Shown here: piece by piece, positions 1 to 11,581 of the stretch | Layout of the letters: each line of letters begins with the position of its first letter | How positions within the stretch are numbered: the stretch's first letter is position 1 | Source of the DNA: Lycium barbarum | Lineage: Eukaryota > Streptophyta > Magnoliopsida > Solanales > Solanaceae | Reading direction: 5' to 3' | NCBI RefSeq assembly: GCF_019175385.1 | Contig: NC_083339.1 | Location: forward strand, 111,275,601-111,339,600 | DNA length: 64,000 nucleotides | Program-made: the position numbers and the translations under genes | Notes under the pieces: model-generated | What the model saw: only the letters and a program-made list of their open reading frames with translations | What the model was told of the DNA's origin: nothing | Databases searched by the model: none

Positions 1-194
1 TCATTCCCACCAAACCAACTCACTAGGAAAACACATGGTGGAAATAGGTTCCTATTGAAACGCTGGAAAATTTCATAATTTTTCCGTGTCAAAACACTAC
101 TATTTTAATTTTCCCACCAACATTCAGTGGGAAATAGCCACTAAATATTTTTCAGTGGAAAATTAGTGGGAAAATGGAAATTTTTTTAGTAGTG
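1..194. mobile_element. Terminus of a CACTA (En/Spm-like) DNA transposon, rest outside the window
   Basis: The segment ends in TTTTTTTAGTAGTG, whose reverse complement CACTACTAAAAAAA is the typical terminal inverted repeat start of plant CACTA elements. Inside are many short subterminal motifs in both orientations (TTTCCCAC and GTGGGAAA types), as expected for transposase-binding subterminal repeats. The other end and any transposase lie left of the window, so autonomy and size are unknown. It could also be a CACTA-derived MITE. Confidence 0.7.
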
Positions 195-1319
195 AAATCG
201 TTTGACTTACAATCATGACGTGGAACCTGTTATGAGTTCTAAGAGGACTTAAAGCAAATTTGCAAGAACTTGTTATCCTACTAATATAACTTTTGTGCAA
301 TATTATTATTAAATCCTTTTTCATTTAGACCAATTTGCATGTTTATTTAATCATATCTAGCTAATTCATGTTCAATGATTTCTTAGGAAGCGTGGACATG
401 CTAACCGTGGTAGCAACTAGCTACCATTATGATCGCTATTTATATTTTCCCTTCTAGAAAATATGTAAGTGGACATTTGATAAAAACAAGCTTTGACGTT
501 GATTTAATTAGTTTTTTTGATCTGTATTGGATGTTCGGAAAAGGCGTTGTAACTTTAATATTTTAGGGGGAGATAGGTTCTTTTATGTAAGTATTGGATA
601 ATTTGGTAGCTATATATGCATTATGGTGTAGTGTGTGTTAGCTCAAAAAAAAAAATACTTAGAGAGTTTTTTTTTTAAAATTCAAAGTCACGAATATATT
701 ATCACAATAACAGAGGTTACAATTTGAGGGTGGGGGGTCATGCCTGACCTTCCATTCCAATCTGTTGGACAAAATTCAGTTTAGCTCTATGCCTCTTGTA
801 CAAAAATATGTCCGACGGGTGAACTAAAAAGAGTGGTAATAAAGCTGTGAAGCTCAAGGTGGTTTAAATACAATCACATTTGAGCTTCTCTTCTTGACTC
901 TGAAAGAGGGTAGTTGCCATCATCTATTTGTGTTTAACAGACCTTCGATCTGTAACTTTCAGAGTTACTCTCCCTCTCCTATACATATATACAACATCAA
1001 GCACATCAAATTGATATCTTCGATCCATTTTCCTGTCTATGTAGAAGGAGCTTTTTGATTTGTTTCGCTACGGATAATATGTTAGGTACATAAAGTGTAA
1101 GCCTGCACCAGCCAGCGTATCAAGTAAAATTAGATGAACTTACCATATCGGAAGTCTTATACAGTTTGAGTCTAAAAGAATTATGCAGGTGTAGGACTAT
1201 GTATAGAAATGTAATACTGTGCCTTCTTGCAATCTACATTGTAATTAATCGCTTTCGACATCAATTCTTTCCCCCAAAAGAAAGAGAAAAATCAATGCAG
1301 ATGTTTAAGAGAAGTAGAA
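195..1319. other. Intergenic, no gene recognised
   Basis: AT-rich sequence without a convincing ORF. It has A/T homopolymers around 643-675 and one polypurine stretch near 566-575 (TTTAGGGGGAGATA) that resembles the polypurine tract of an LTR element, but I found no matching LTR. Short ORFs here have no recognisable domain. Confidence 0.5.
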
Positions 1320-2170
1320 AAATACCTTCTAGACATCATGCCCAATGAGAGCCAAAGTGCATGTATGATTAAGCAGAGACAGTAACAGGGCAGCTCTCCT
1401 TTGGCATGTCAGATGAAATATATGATAAATTTGTGAAGTACTCGCTATACATATATAACTGCATGCCAATAGAGAGTAGCCCTATCACTATTTCCCTTAT
1501 TGTCATAAACCAACTCTTTCTCTTTTCCCTCATTTTTCTGCTTCTGCTTCATCACAGCAGATCCTTCCAAGCTTATATAGAGCATTCCTTCTCAATTTAG
1601 AAGACGGAATAAACCTCTGGAGAATCGGCATATCCTGTGATTTTTGTGTTGTGGCCTGCGGATCACTTCGGGATTACTTTTCTAGGGTCAAAACATGAGG
1701 TAACTTTCTTATCCCTTACAATTTCATTTCGTGAAATCAACTCCTTTAGAAACATTTTCATCAGATTCCCTCATAAAAAAGTCACTTACTGAAAGGAGAT
1801 GCTGCATGATTTTATGCTTTTGAAATGTGTCATTTGACTCTTGTGACTAGGAGGTAAGGACCTTAATTCAAACAACATATCCTTCATCATATTCCTTATT
1901 TTCCTCTCTTCCTTTTCTTTTTTTTTTCTTTTTTATTTTCTTATTTACATTTCTATGTTACGAATTTTGGGTTCGATTTTTGCTTTTCGTGTGGCTTTCT
2001 GATTTCCCAAATTCCAGTATTGATTACGTTCTTAAATGTTAAGATTCCAAGTGTTTTAGAGACCAAGAAATCAAGAGTACTGCTGCCTTTGTCTGAGTTG
2101 GAAACAATAAAAGTTCTAAGGTTCTAGCTGAATTCTCTCATATTACTCAAGTGTGTCGTCATTTGTGCCC
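1320..2170 (+). repeat. Left copy of a promoter/leader-like duplicated block
   Basis: This block aligns by eye with 60325-60997 and then 63827-63900 near the right edge. Shared landmarks in the same order: a segment around CTCTCCTTTGGCATGTC, ATGCCAATAGAGAG, the TATA-like TATAGAGCATTCCTTCTCA, GGAATAAACC.CTGGAGAATCGG, a pyrimidine-rich stretch, and TAATTCTCTCATATTACT-type sequence before GTGTCGTCATTT. No ORF is conserved between the copies. Order and composition (TATA-like box, leader, possible GT donor near 1700, T-rich stretch) suggest the 5' flank and first untranslated exon/intron of a duplicated gene. The gene itself is not visible here. Confidence 0.65.
1573..1580 (+). promoter_or_regulatory. 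TATA-like box conserved in both duplicate copies
   Basis: TTATATAG just upstream of AGCATTCCTTCTCA. The right-hand copy has TTTTATAG at the same place (near 60560). Conservation between otherwise diverging copies is the only support; transcription is inferred. Confidence 0.35.
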
Positions 2171-2313
2171 CTTTATACTCTTGAGACATTTAAAGCTAAA
2201 CAATTGCAGCAGCACATCAGTAAAGTACAACTTGACTATTTTAGTTTCTTCCACCTGCAAATACCTCTCACGCGCCAAAAGGTTCTACAGGATATACCTT
2301 CGTCCAGAGGCAA

Positions 2314-2610
2314 ATCCAGGATATAAATTCTAGAGAAAAAGCTCAAATATGTCATCGAACTATCCGAAATGGCTCATCTATGCCTCTCGCTAATAGTTGG
2401 GCTCATTTTTGCCATCATTGTGACTAAAAGTGCACATTCGTACCACTTTTCATTAACGGCTCAAATGGTCTGTTTTACAGTACCAGGTTTTACACGTGCC
2501 GTCCAATTAGAGGTCCACGTCACTAAATAACCCATCCCAAATTAAATTAAAACTCATCCAGGATATAAATTCTAGGGGAAAATCTCAAATATGCCATCGA
2601 ACTCCCTCAC
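2314..2610. repeat. Direct repeat of a short non-coding element
   Basis: The string TCCAGGATATAAATTCTAG occurs at about 2315-2333 and again near 2557-2574. Each copy is followed by closely similar sequence (AAATATG(T/C)CATCGAACT). It looks like two head-to-tail partial copies of a dispersed non-coding repeat; I could not assign a class. No coding potential was seen. Confidence 0.5.
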
Positions 2611-2619
2611 AGTGGTACC

Positions 2620-3135
2620 ACTGTGTTTTTTAAAAACCCAACTGAAATGTCCCAAGCGTCTTGCACTATCTCATTGAAATTAGGTTGTTAGTCAAACATT
2701 ATAGAAATTTGAAGTATTTGATTCATGATGGTCAAAAGTAGAACATCTAACTAGCATTTGAGTATGATCACTATCTGTGCTAGCTAAATGTTCTATATCA
2801 CTCCTAGGAAATCCGTTAGTCCAATGATGATTGAAGACAACTCTGTGCAACCTTTTTCAGATTCTGTGAGGTCTCTCTCTGTTGTTGCACCAAGTAAACC
2901 TGAGCCCAGTAAAACATGCTAAAAGAGTTGGTTTTTGTGCGGTCCAAACCATGTGGTAATAAATTCCATGTGCCAAATAATTTCTCTAGCAAATGAACTT
3001 GGAGAGCAAGCAAAAATATGTGGAGGAAAAATTTTAGATTTATTTTCCTTTAATATTTTTGAGCTTGGAGCCCAAGTTTGGTCATCTATAAAAGGATGAC
3101 CATTCTTCATTGTTTAACCATCCCAAAATCAAAAC
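2620..3135. other. Unresolved sequence, probably including U3 of the first copia LTR
   Basis: No gene. A TATA-like CTATAAAAGG at 3086-3095 lies about 220 bp before the LTR end at 3304, so the LTR promoter probably begins somewhere in this stretch. The 5' boundary cannot be fixed because the partner LTR at 25281-25443 retains only the 3' part. Confidence 0.4.
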
Positions 3136-3304
3136 TTCATTGTAGTGAGTAGAGAGTTGGGAGAGAAATTCTCTTAGGTGTAATTAGAAAATCTCCCATT
3201 TTTTTGTTAATAATATAAAGGCAGTTGTTCTTTGGTGGACGTAGGATCACTTTGATCCGAACCACGTTAAATCTTGTGCTTTTTGTTTTACATTTCCACT
3301 AACA
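3136..3304 (+). repeat. 3' part of 5' LTR, first copia element
   Basis: Matches 25281-25443 (GTGAGT.GAGAGTTG at the left end, CTAACA at the right end), with the characteristic internal AATAATATAAAGGCAG. It ends in CA, followed two bases later by a tRNA-Met type PBS. Confidence 0.8.
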
Positions 3305-3306
3305 AT

Positions 3307-3317
3307 TGGTATCAGAG
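3307..3317 (+). promoter_or_regulatory. Primer binding site (initiator Met-tRNA type)
   Basis: TGGTATCAGAG two bases after the LTR end; this is the standard PBS of plant copia elements. Confidence 0.8.
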
Positions 3318-3339
3318 AGTTAAGACTCTTTGAATATCC

Positions 3340-4110
3340 ATGGAGGAAGAACAAGCAAAGATGAGTTTCATGATGTTTGAAATCAATAGATTCAGTAGAG
3401 GGAACAACTTCAATATCCGGAAGATCCAAATGATGGCATTACTGTGAAGGGAAGGTTCAATCCATGCTATTGACGAAAAGTATCACGATGGTATATCGGC
3501 TTCCGACAAAGAGAAGATTGAAGAGGATGCATTGAGTGTAATCCAACTGTCTCTTGCACGTAACGTGCTTTGTGAAGTGAGTACAAGTATCGAAGATAAG
3601 GCTAAGCAGTTACGAGACAAGCTGCAAGGTCTTTACCAGGACCGAGACAACAAGGATTTTGTTACAATGACGTCTTCACACATTTAAGATGGGGCCAGGT
3701 ACTTCGTTATAAGATCATCTAGACGTGTTCAATAAACTTGTCATGGACTTACAGGATTGCAGGAATTAAAAAGGATGAGGAGACGCTTGCATGTGGTCTG
3801 CTATTTTTATTGACTTCAGGATATCGTGATATCAAGAATTTAATGATGTATAGCAAGGAGCCTATCAACCTTGAGAAAGTGCGGCAGGATCTTAACTCTA
3901 GTGATGTGCGGAGGCATTTTGAAGGAGACAGAGATAATCAAGCGATTGGGCTCTTTGTGAGAGGCTGGACTGGCCAACGGTGAAGGAGCAAACCAATGCA
4001 CAGATCAAAGTCTCGTGTGAACATGAAAAATGCAGATTGTTGGGGCTGTGGCAAGAAGGGGCACTTTGAATGAGATTGTCCAATGTCAAAGTCCAAGGAA
4101 AAGGAAAGTT
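3340..4110 (+). pseudogene. gag: copia gag, degenerate
   Basis: The frame opens with ATGGAGGAAGAACAAGC and reads through a copia-type Gag N-terminus (FEINRFSRGNNF, then a stop where the conserved Trp region should be). Further on come SVIQLSLARNVLCEV-like helices and, after frameshifts, a CX2CX4HX4C zinc knuckle (C-W-G-C-G-K-K-G-H-F-E-stop-D-C) at about 4033-4080. The knuckle is itself broken by a TGA. The product would be a nucleocapsid protein; no functional Gag can be made from this copy. Confidence 0.75.
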
Positions 4111-5796
4111 CAACCACCATTGAACAGGTACATGATTCTGATAATGATTGTGTACTTACAACATCGTGCAATAATAGAGGTTATAGAAACAAATGATGTG
4201 AGACTCTACTTGTACTCTACATATGACATTCCGAAGAGACTGGTTTAACAGCTATGAGAAAGTGAAGGAACCGTAGTAATGGACAATAATGCAACTTGTG
4301 CAATAGTTGGCATTGACTTGGTTCGGATTCGCTGTCATGATAAAGTCGTGGGGACTATTACACAAGTCTATGATGTTCCTAATCTGAAGAAGTATTTGAT
4401 CTCCCTGGGTACTCTGGATGAACAAGGCTATAAGTACATGAGAAAAGGAGGAACTATGAAGGTGACTAAAGGTTCTTTAGTCATACCGAAAGGCAAGCTG
4501 GAAGATGGCCTCTACATATTAGCAGAAAGAACTGTTGTTGGGTCTGCAAATGAATCTACAGAGCAGTTATCTAATAATGACAAGTCAAGATTATGACACA
4601 TGAGACAAGACCATATGAGCACACATGGACTTGAGATGCTGAGCAACTGTGAAGTTTTGTAGGTGAGAAGATCATCACACTTGATTTTTGTGAGCACTGC
4701 GTTCTAGGGAAGCAGAAGAAGGTCAGCTTCAGCATTGGCAAGCACAGACAGGATTGGTGCTAGACTACATCCATTCAAATTTATGGGGTCCCTCTAAACT
4801 TCCATCGGAAGCCAGAAAAATTCTCACTTTAATTTATGATTTCTCACAAAAGGTTTGCGTACGTTTTTTAAAGGAGAAAAGTGATGCTTCTGAAGCATTT
4901 AAAGAGCGGTTTGGTTGAGAATCAAATGGAGCAAAAAATCAAATATCTTTGCACAGACAATGGCTTGAAGTATTGCAGTGAAGAGTTTAATGATTTCTGA
5001 AAGGTTCATGGAATCTCAAGACATAGGACTGTCAGGCACACCCCACAGTAGAATAGAGTTGCCGAGAGGATGATCAGAACTCTTCTTGAAAAGGCTCAGT
5101 GTATGCTCCTACAAGCCAAAATGTCCAAAGTATTTTGGGAAGAAGTAGTTCACACTGATTTTCATATTGTCAATCGGTCTCCAGTATCGAAGATTGACTT
5201 TAAGACTCTGAATGAGGTATGGTCAGGTGAACCCTCTAACTATTCATACTTACGAGTATTTGGGTGTTCAGTTTATTATCATGTTAATGAAGGAAATCTT
5301 GAACCAAAGGCTAAGAAGGCCATATTCGTAGGGTATGTGGATGGAGTAAAGGGTACAAGATCTAGTGTTTGGCATTATTCAAATATGTAGTTAGTAGAGA
5401 TGACACCTTTGATAAATCCTATATACTTGATCTTCATAAAGTTTCTGCGGAGCTTTCAGGAAACGAGAGCAACGAGCAGGTGGAGCTTCCGGTAGAGCTT
5501 ACCCAGAAAAAGGATCAAGAGACTCAAGTTGAAGACGAGTCAAAATATGTAGATCTTGAAGAACTTGTTGTCAATAAACCATGCAAAATTGTGAAGGGAA
5601 GGGAGAAGAGGCAGATACGAAGACCGGAATGCCTCATAGAGCAAACAAATCTGATTGCATATGTGTTCATAGCAGCAAAAGAAGAGATTAATGACCTCGA
5701 GCCCTTCTTGTAAAGTTAAAGCAACTTCTGCAAGGATGTTGCACAATGACGGATAGCCAGGACTAAAGATATGGAGTGTTTTCATAAGAATCATAC
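4111..5796 (+). pseudogene. pol: copia pol 5' half (protease remnant, integrase)
   Basis: A remnant of the protease/GAG-pre-integrase region (RDWF context, then VPNLKKYLISLG near 4374-4410). Next is the integrase zinc-binding module (HMRQDHMSTHGL, later CEHCVLGKQKKVSF, 4597-4735) and catalytic core motifs (TDNGLKYCSEEF near 4960; RMIRTLLEKAQCML near 5067). It ends in the integrase-RT linker and the first RT residues (MECFHKNHT) at the insertion site of A. Several stops and frameshifts are visible. Motifs fit the Tork/Tnt1-like part of copia. Confidence 0.8.
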
Positions 5797-6206
5797 TGTA
5801 AAACCTCGTACCTTCTAACTAAGCTATGTTCATGATTCAAGGACTTAGAAACCAACGGGAAGTGTTAGGATTGAAAATTCACTACAATTCAGAGAATCAC
5901 GTGTTTCATCAAATTATACGGACAATACCGGCCGTACTTTTTGGGCGTACCTCAAACCCAGAAAATCGTAGTTACTGGAATTTGACAATCGAGATACGTT
6001 CAAGAAATACGAATCGTACATTTATGTACGGGCCGAACTTTTTTACCGTACTTGGAAGTATGAGCCGTATTATCCGATCGTATTTCCCTTCCACGAAAAT
6101 CATAGTTTCTGGATTTTGACAATCCAGGTACGGCCCAGAAGTACGGGCCGTACTTAAAAGTACGGACCGTACATGATGCTCGTACTTTCCCCATCTCAAC
6201 AATAAG

Positions 6207-6214
6207 TATAAATA
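6207..6214 (+). promoter_or_regulatory. TATA-like box of element A LTR
   Basis: TATAAATA, conserved at the same place in the 3' LTR (near 23577-23584) and followed by the pyrimidine/CA-rich start of the presumed R region. Confidence 0.5.
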
Positions 6215-6781
6215 TGGGACTTCAGTTTTTAATTCCACTTTTCATACTCCAAGCCCTAGCACGAAGGCTCTCTCCTCCCACCACTAAAATACACCAAGGT
6301 AAGCCTATTCCAAGTGAATTCTAACATGTATCCATGATATCTAAATAGAAAATCATTGTTCCTAACCTAAGGTTTTCAAGAAAACCCATCACAAGGATTC
6401 AAAACTAAGGCTTTTGGACTTCTTCTGAAAGTTCAGAATTTTATACAAGTTTTGGAGTGCTACAGGTATGTAAGGTTTCTATCCATGTGTGGAAACATCA
6501 TTGTTCTTCCCCATGCCACGTTCATCCATGAAAACACGAAGTTCCATAAACCTAGGGTTTCGATTATAATTCATGATAACCCTAAGTTACAAGGATCATG
6601 TTATACCATCTTTGTGTTACTAATTCGTTATTGTATTTTTGACATTCCATTTTGGTTGTTGAGAATCCGTCTGTAATACATGAAAACCCATACGTTGCAT
6701 TCCATGGGTTCTTAAATGCAAGTTATTAATGATTATGATCAATCCCATGAATATCCTACATGCTTCCTTGTTTCAGACAAG

Positions 6782-6783
<2 letters not shown>

Positions 6784-6853
<70 letters not shown>
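6784..6853 (+). repeat. (TA)n(TG)n microsatellite in the 5' LTR of A
   Basis: About 26 TA repeats followed by about 9 TG repeats. The partner LTR has only a few TA units at the corresponding place (near 24156-24166), so the tract expanded after insertion. Confidence 0.95.
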
Positions 6854-7884
6854 ATGTATATTATTATCCATTTTCATGTTAAACCATACTTATATACCAT
6901 GTTACAAGTCATGTTTATGTAATTCATGGGCTACTAAGCCAACTAGATCCATGTTCATATTTCGGGAGTTGCACAGATTACCTAGAAGGCATAATGCCTA
7001 AAACTACGTATGCCAGCGCAGGCTAAGGATCGCTCCGCCTAGTTAGGATGATTCCTTCATGTTTTCCCATTGCGGGATATTGGATCCATTCATATCATGT
7101 TCATGTCTTGTACCCCGACAAGGTATGAGATGGCTTAGCTGATCAAGCAGAGATCAAACGCCACATGCTTACGTGGTGGTTACATGTCGGTTATACTATT
7201 TCACTCCCACAGATATCCTTACAGACTTAAAAATATTTTATTCATGTTTTAAAGACTCATGTCAGATGATATTCATGTTCATGTTCAGCTTACAATTATA
7301 GTTTCAGTTTCAATTCTATTATTTCATATGTCATGTAAATTTCATTTAGTTGCTTTACATACCAATACAATTCAAGTGTACTAACGTCCCCTTTTATTGC
7401 CTGGGGGGCCGCATTTCATGATGCAGATTTACAGGACGACGGATCAGCTCGTTAGGACTTTGCACGTATCAGCTATCGGTGAGCCTCACTCTATTCGGAG
7501 CGTTATCCTTATTTATTTCATGTTACTTAAGCAGTCAAGGTATGCTGGGGGCCTTGTCCCGATAAACAGTCGAGCAGTCAGACTCAAGTTAGAGGTTTCA
7601 TAGACTAGTTCAGTTATGTCATGTTAGATGTTCGGAGTCGTATAGCCAGTATTGGCTCAATACTTATTATATTTTCAAGATTATTTCCGCATCACGTTTA
7701 AACAGTATTTTCATTAGTATTATGATGACTCGTGTTATTCAGAATATCCATGTTTTAAAGTGTATTTCGCATCAGTTCATGCCCCCATGTTGATTCAGCA
7801 AGCCATGTGGTTCGCTCGATCACATGCAGTAAGGCACCGAGTGTCGTGTTACGCCCAGGACATGGTTTGGGGCGTGACAAAGCT

Positions 7885-7897
7885 TGGTATCAGAGCC
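7885..7897 (+). promoter_or_regulatory. PBS of element A
   Basis: TGGTATCAGAGCC five bases after the LTR end (AAGCT spacer), complementary to the 3' end of initiator Met-tRNA as in plant Tekay elements. The next 45 bp are A's leader, cut off at about 7942. Confidence 0.85.
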
Positions 7898-7941
7898 TAG
7901 GTTTAAGTGTCTTAGGGAGTCTATGAAATCGTGTCCAGTAG

Positions 7942-9042
7942 TGTCAAAACCCGTTTGGTCGTTATTGCTTTTTCGATGCTTTTAACCCTTCCCTGAGCTT
8001 TTTTAGCTCATATTTGACCTGAGAGGACCGTTAACATGCTTCCCGAGGTGTTTGGATATGATTTGGGTGGTTTGTTGGGAAATTTGGGCTTAAACCGAAA
8101 AAGGGCTGACTTAAAATTGACTTTTGGGTAAACGGACCTTTATCATAAATTCGTCAATTCTGAGAGGTCCGGATTGTCATTTAGAACTTGTGTGTATATT
8201 TAGTTCGGTTCCCAATGCATTCGGGTGCATTTTTGGGACTTGGGTTGAAAAGTTAGTTTTGAGGTATCGGGGGTTGACTCGGTCAACGAGACCTCCGATG
8301 GGAATTCCTAGGCCACAAGTGAGTTCGTAGCGCATTTTTATGTATATCTGTATATTTGGTTTGTGTCTGGGAGGTTCCGGGATGGTTCCGGGGGTTAGTA
8401 CGGAAGCACGTGCGAAAGCATAGCCTAACAGCTGAAGCTGTAGTGCAAAAGCGATGGTCGAACCGCTGAAGCGGCCGATGGGCCAGATTTTTTATTTAAA
8501 TGCCTTATGAAAACCCTTCTTCTTCCCATTCCAAAATTGCATTTCCTTAGCATCCTAGAGCGCGATTTGAGGAGGGTTTGGTCAGATTTCTCCTGAGGGT
8601 AAGTTCCCTAATCTTAATCTCTTTCATTTACCTTCCCTAAGTAAGAATTCATGGTAGAAAATCCATAGAACTTGGAAGAATAAGAGAGGGTTTTTGGGCT
8701 TCTTTCTTGAATAAGTTGTTAATTATAAAACCTTAATTTGTTGGTGGATTAGAGTTGATTAAACATGGAATTTATTATTAGATCCTTCCTAATTAGTGGC
8801 TAATTTGTGAGAATTAAAGTTAGGGTTTATACCCAAATTTGGGGGTTTTGCCTAGAATCCGAATTTAAGTAATTTGTTGATTATTCTAGCTTGATAATGC
8901 TGGGAATTGATCACCTAGAGCTTTAATTTCATGTTGGAACCTTTAGATTCCTAATTCCACCCTTCTAGTTCATAAACCCTATTTCATAGGTTGGGGATTT
9001 GGGTCTTGAATAGAAGTAGGCCCTATTTCATAAACCCTTCTA
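7942..9042 (+). mobile_element. Element H: 3'-truncated LTR fragment inside A
   Basis: At 7942 A's leader switches to TGTCAAAACCCG, an LTR-like start. The block has the architecture of a Tekay-type LTR: a U3 with a short GC-rich palindromic zone (8400-8475, motifs such as AACCGCTGAAGCGG), then TTTATTTAAATGCC as a TATA-like region and a U5-like stretch. No partner LTR was seen and the right end abuts element G without CA or a TSD, so it is a truncated LTR. It may instead be an alternative leader of A; the LTR reading is moderately supported. Confidence 0.5.
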
Positions 9043-11581
9043 GTTCACGCCCCGAACCATGGCCTGGGCGTAACACGACATTTGGTGCCCGACTGCATGT
9101 GACCGAGCAAACCAACTAGCTGGCTGAATCAACATGTGACATCAAAACATACTAAATGGAAATAATACTAACACATACTGATCTACTAAGAGTCTGTCTG
9201 AAATAACATAAATGCGAAAATACTGAATAAGCTCGAAAGTCTAACAAGGCTAACACAAAAGCGTGCTAAACATCTGACTGACTGCAACTATAGTCTATGA
9301 AGTTTCTAAAGACTGCTGAACTACTTACTATTTATCGGGACAAGGCGCCCGGTATACCTCACTGACTAGAAATACTTAAAAACCTGTAAAGTGTGATAAC
9401 GCCCTGAGGGAACTGGGGCTCACCAAATAGCTAGTACGATAATCCTAGTGCTCTGAATCGTCAACCTATAAATCGTTACCTGCGTCATGAAATACAGTCC
9501 CCCGAGAAATAAAAAGGGACGTCAGTACATTTGAATTGCATTGGTATGTAAAGCAACTGAAAGAAAGAACTGTAAATGGGGTGCTCGGGGAAATGGTAGC
9601 CCAAATCAATAAACATGTAAAGAGTGCTGAAACTGAAACTAATATTTGATAGTTGATAACTGAAATGAACAAAGGAGGTAAAGATAAGAATACTTGTTGT
9701 TCTGAATGAAGAACCACGTGTTTAACTGAAAATCATGGTATGTGGCCATAGGCCCAGTATATATGTGCATACATAATCTGTGGCCTTATGCCCAAGTATA
9801 AGTATGCAAAATCTATGGCCTTGTGCCTAAGTATGAGCATGTTAAATCTGTTGCCTTGTGCCTAAGTATGAGCATGCTAAATCTGTGGCCTCGTGCCTAA
9901 GTATCAGTATGCTAAATCTATGGCCTTGTGCCTAAGTATAAGCATGCTAAATCTGTGGCCTCGTGCCCATTTACAGGTATTCAACATTCAATAATTTGTA
10001 TCAAGGAACTGAGGATCATGCTGTAATACATAACTTTGGAATACTGAACATTACTATACTGAGACCTGTATTCATGAACTGATTAAGAGACTTGAAGCTT
10101 TACTATTTATAAACATGCTGCGTATATTCTAGACTGAGACTCATGGGTATCAAATACAAGTCTATATTGATTACGTACTGAGCTCACAACGTTCGGAATG
10201 AAAGTCATGAACGAATTACGAAACTAGGGAATAGAAGTTCTACAACTATTCAAGGAACTAAGCTTAACTATATTTTTGAGGCAATTAGTAACGTTGTAAA
10301 AGAAAGTGGCGTAGGGAGAATTATTAACATTCCCAAACGTAGAGAGTTAGCCTCACATACCTTAATTTCGGCCTTTGAGCGGAATACAACGTTCGTCACC
10401 CCTTTCAACTTTAATCTATAGCAACACAAGTCAAAGGGATTCCATATTATCAATAACATACATGCTTTGATCACCTAAGCATTTTATCAAACACTTAGTG
10501 GACATAAAGCTCCATAACTTTCATTAATGGTGTTTTCTTCACCAATTCTCATTCTATTACTTCTAGGCTATTCTATAATATCAATTTCATGAAATTAACA
10601 TCATTCTTCATTACCCATATGATTACAACAATCCTGAGTAAATAATCCAAAACCCTAGCATAGTTCATATGATACTCTATATCAAACCCATTTACTATTT
10701 TCCAAAGAACTCATCAATTTAAAACTATAAGTGATTAGAGAGTAGAAGTATTACCTTTTTGAAGTTCAATCCTCTTGAATTCGAATTCTAGGGTTCCTTT
10801 GTCCAAGATGAAGATTCAATCGATAATCTACGGAATAGATGAGGATTCTAGCATTAATATTTGTTAGATTGATGTAATAATCAATGAGGCTTGAGTAGGA
10901 ACTCACCTTGGATTCTTTGTGGAAGCCCTAGGGTTTTTTCTCTCCAAAAAGACGGTTTAGAATGAAGTGGGAAAAGTTTTTCGAAGTTGGGTACATATAA
11001 AATTCGAAAAAAGGTCGTTTCAGGCATAATTTGGCCTGGTGCGTCACCCAGGGCGGTGCACTAGGCATATATTACAGGACAACTTTCAGTGATTTTGACC
11101 TGGAGCGAAGCCCTAGGCCATTTCTAACAGTGTTCAATAAAATGGGTATAACTCCTAGAACAAAGCTCCGTCCAGTCTACACAATATATCGTTGGAAAGG
11201 TATTTCAAATATCTACAACTTTCATGTCTTAAGTTTTGTCAAAGTCGCAACGGATTTTCACAAAATTGGACCGGAGGCAGAAATATCGAAAACATAGCAG
11301 ATTCTATCAAATTTTAAGCGTCTTACTATTAGCCATCTTGCGACGATTATATCTCCATGATACGATCTCTGATTGGCCTAGTCCTTATTTGGTTGGAAAG
11401 GTATTTCTACATGCTACAACTTTCATTAAGGGTATTTTCCCAAATTCCCAACTAATCAAGAGGTTATGGCTGCCCAAAATAGGCCTATCAACTATTTTCG
11501 CAAAACATTCAAACCTTCAGTTTTTCACTAAAACTCTAACGATACGAGTCTAGCCTTAGTTCTAAGATACGGGGTGTAACA
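9043..11581 (-). mobile_element. Element G: minus-strand LTR, probably solo
   Basis: On the minus strand it starts TGTTACACCCCGTATC (plus 11581) and ends near GGTTCGGGGCGTGA (plus about 9044), close to the termini of Tekay LTRs and partly alignable, inverted, with the LTR of A (region around 9480-9530). A TATA-like TTTTATATGTACCC reads on the minus strand near 10990. There is no PBS, polypurine tract or coding sequence, so it is an LTR without internal region. Flanks do not form a TSD: its right neighbour is the interior of B's 5' LTR, indicating rearrangement. Confidence 0.7.
9736..9975. repeat. Minisatellite of about 36-bp units inside LTR G
   Basis: Roughly seven head-to-tail, slightly diverged units built on AATCTGTGGCCTTGTGCC and TAAGTATGAGCATGCT. 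Confidence 0.9.

Larger units (their letters stand above)
5797..7879 (+). repeat. 5' LTR of element A (2083 bp)
   Basis: TG...CA boundaries and alignment along its length with 23129-25142. It includes a TATA-like TATAAATA at 6207-6214, and short palindromic blocks of the type TACGGACCGTAC upstream of it (about 5918-6180). A long TA/TG microsatellite has expanded only in this copy. The LTR pair differs at many positions, so the insertion is old. Confidence 0.88.

Noticed and set aside
6716..7001. ORFs rich in Tyr-Ile repeats
   Set aside because: Translation of the TA microsatellite in an LTR.
9740..9975. CRISPR-like array
   Set aside because: Tandem 36-bp units without unique spacers, in a plant LTR.
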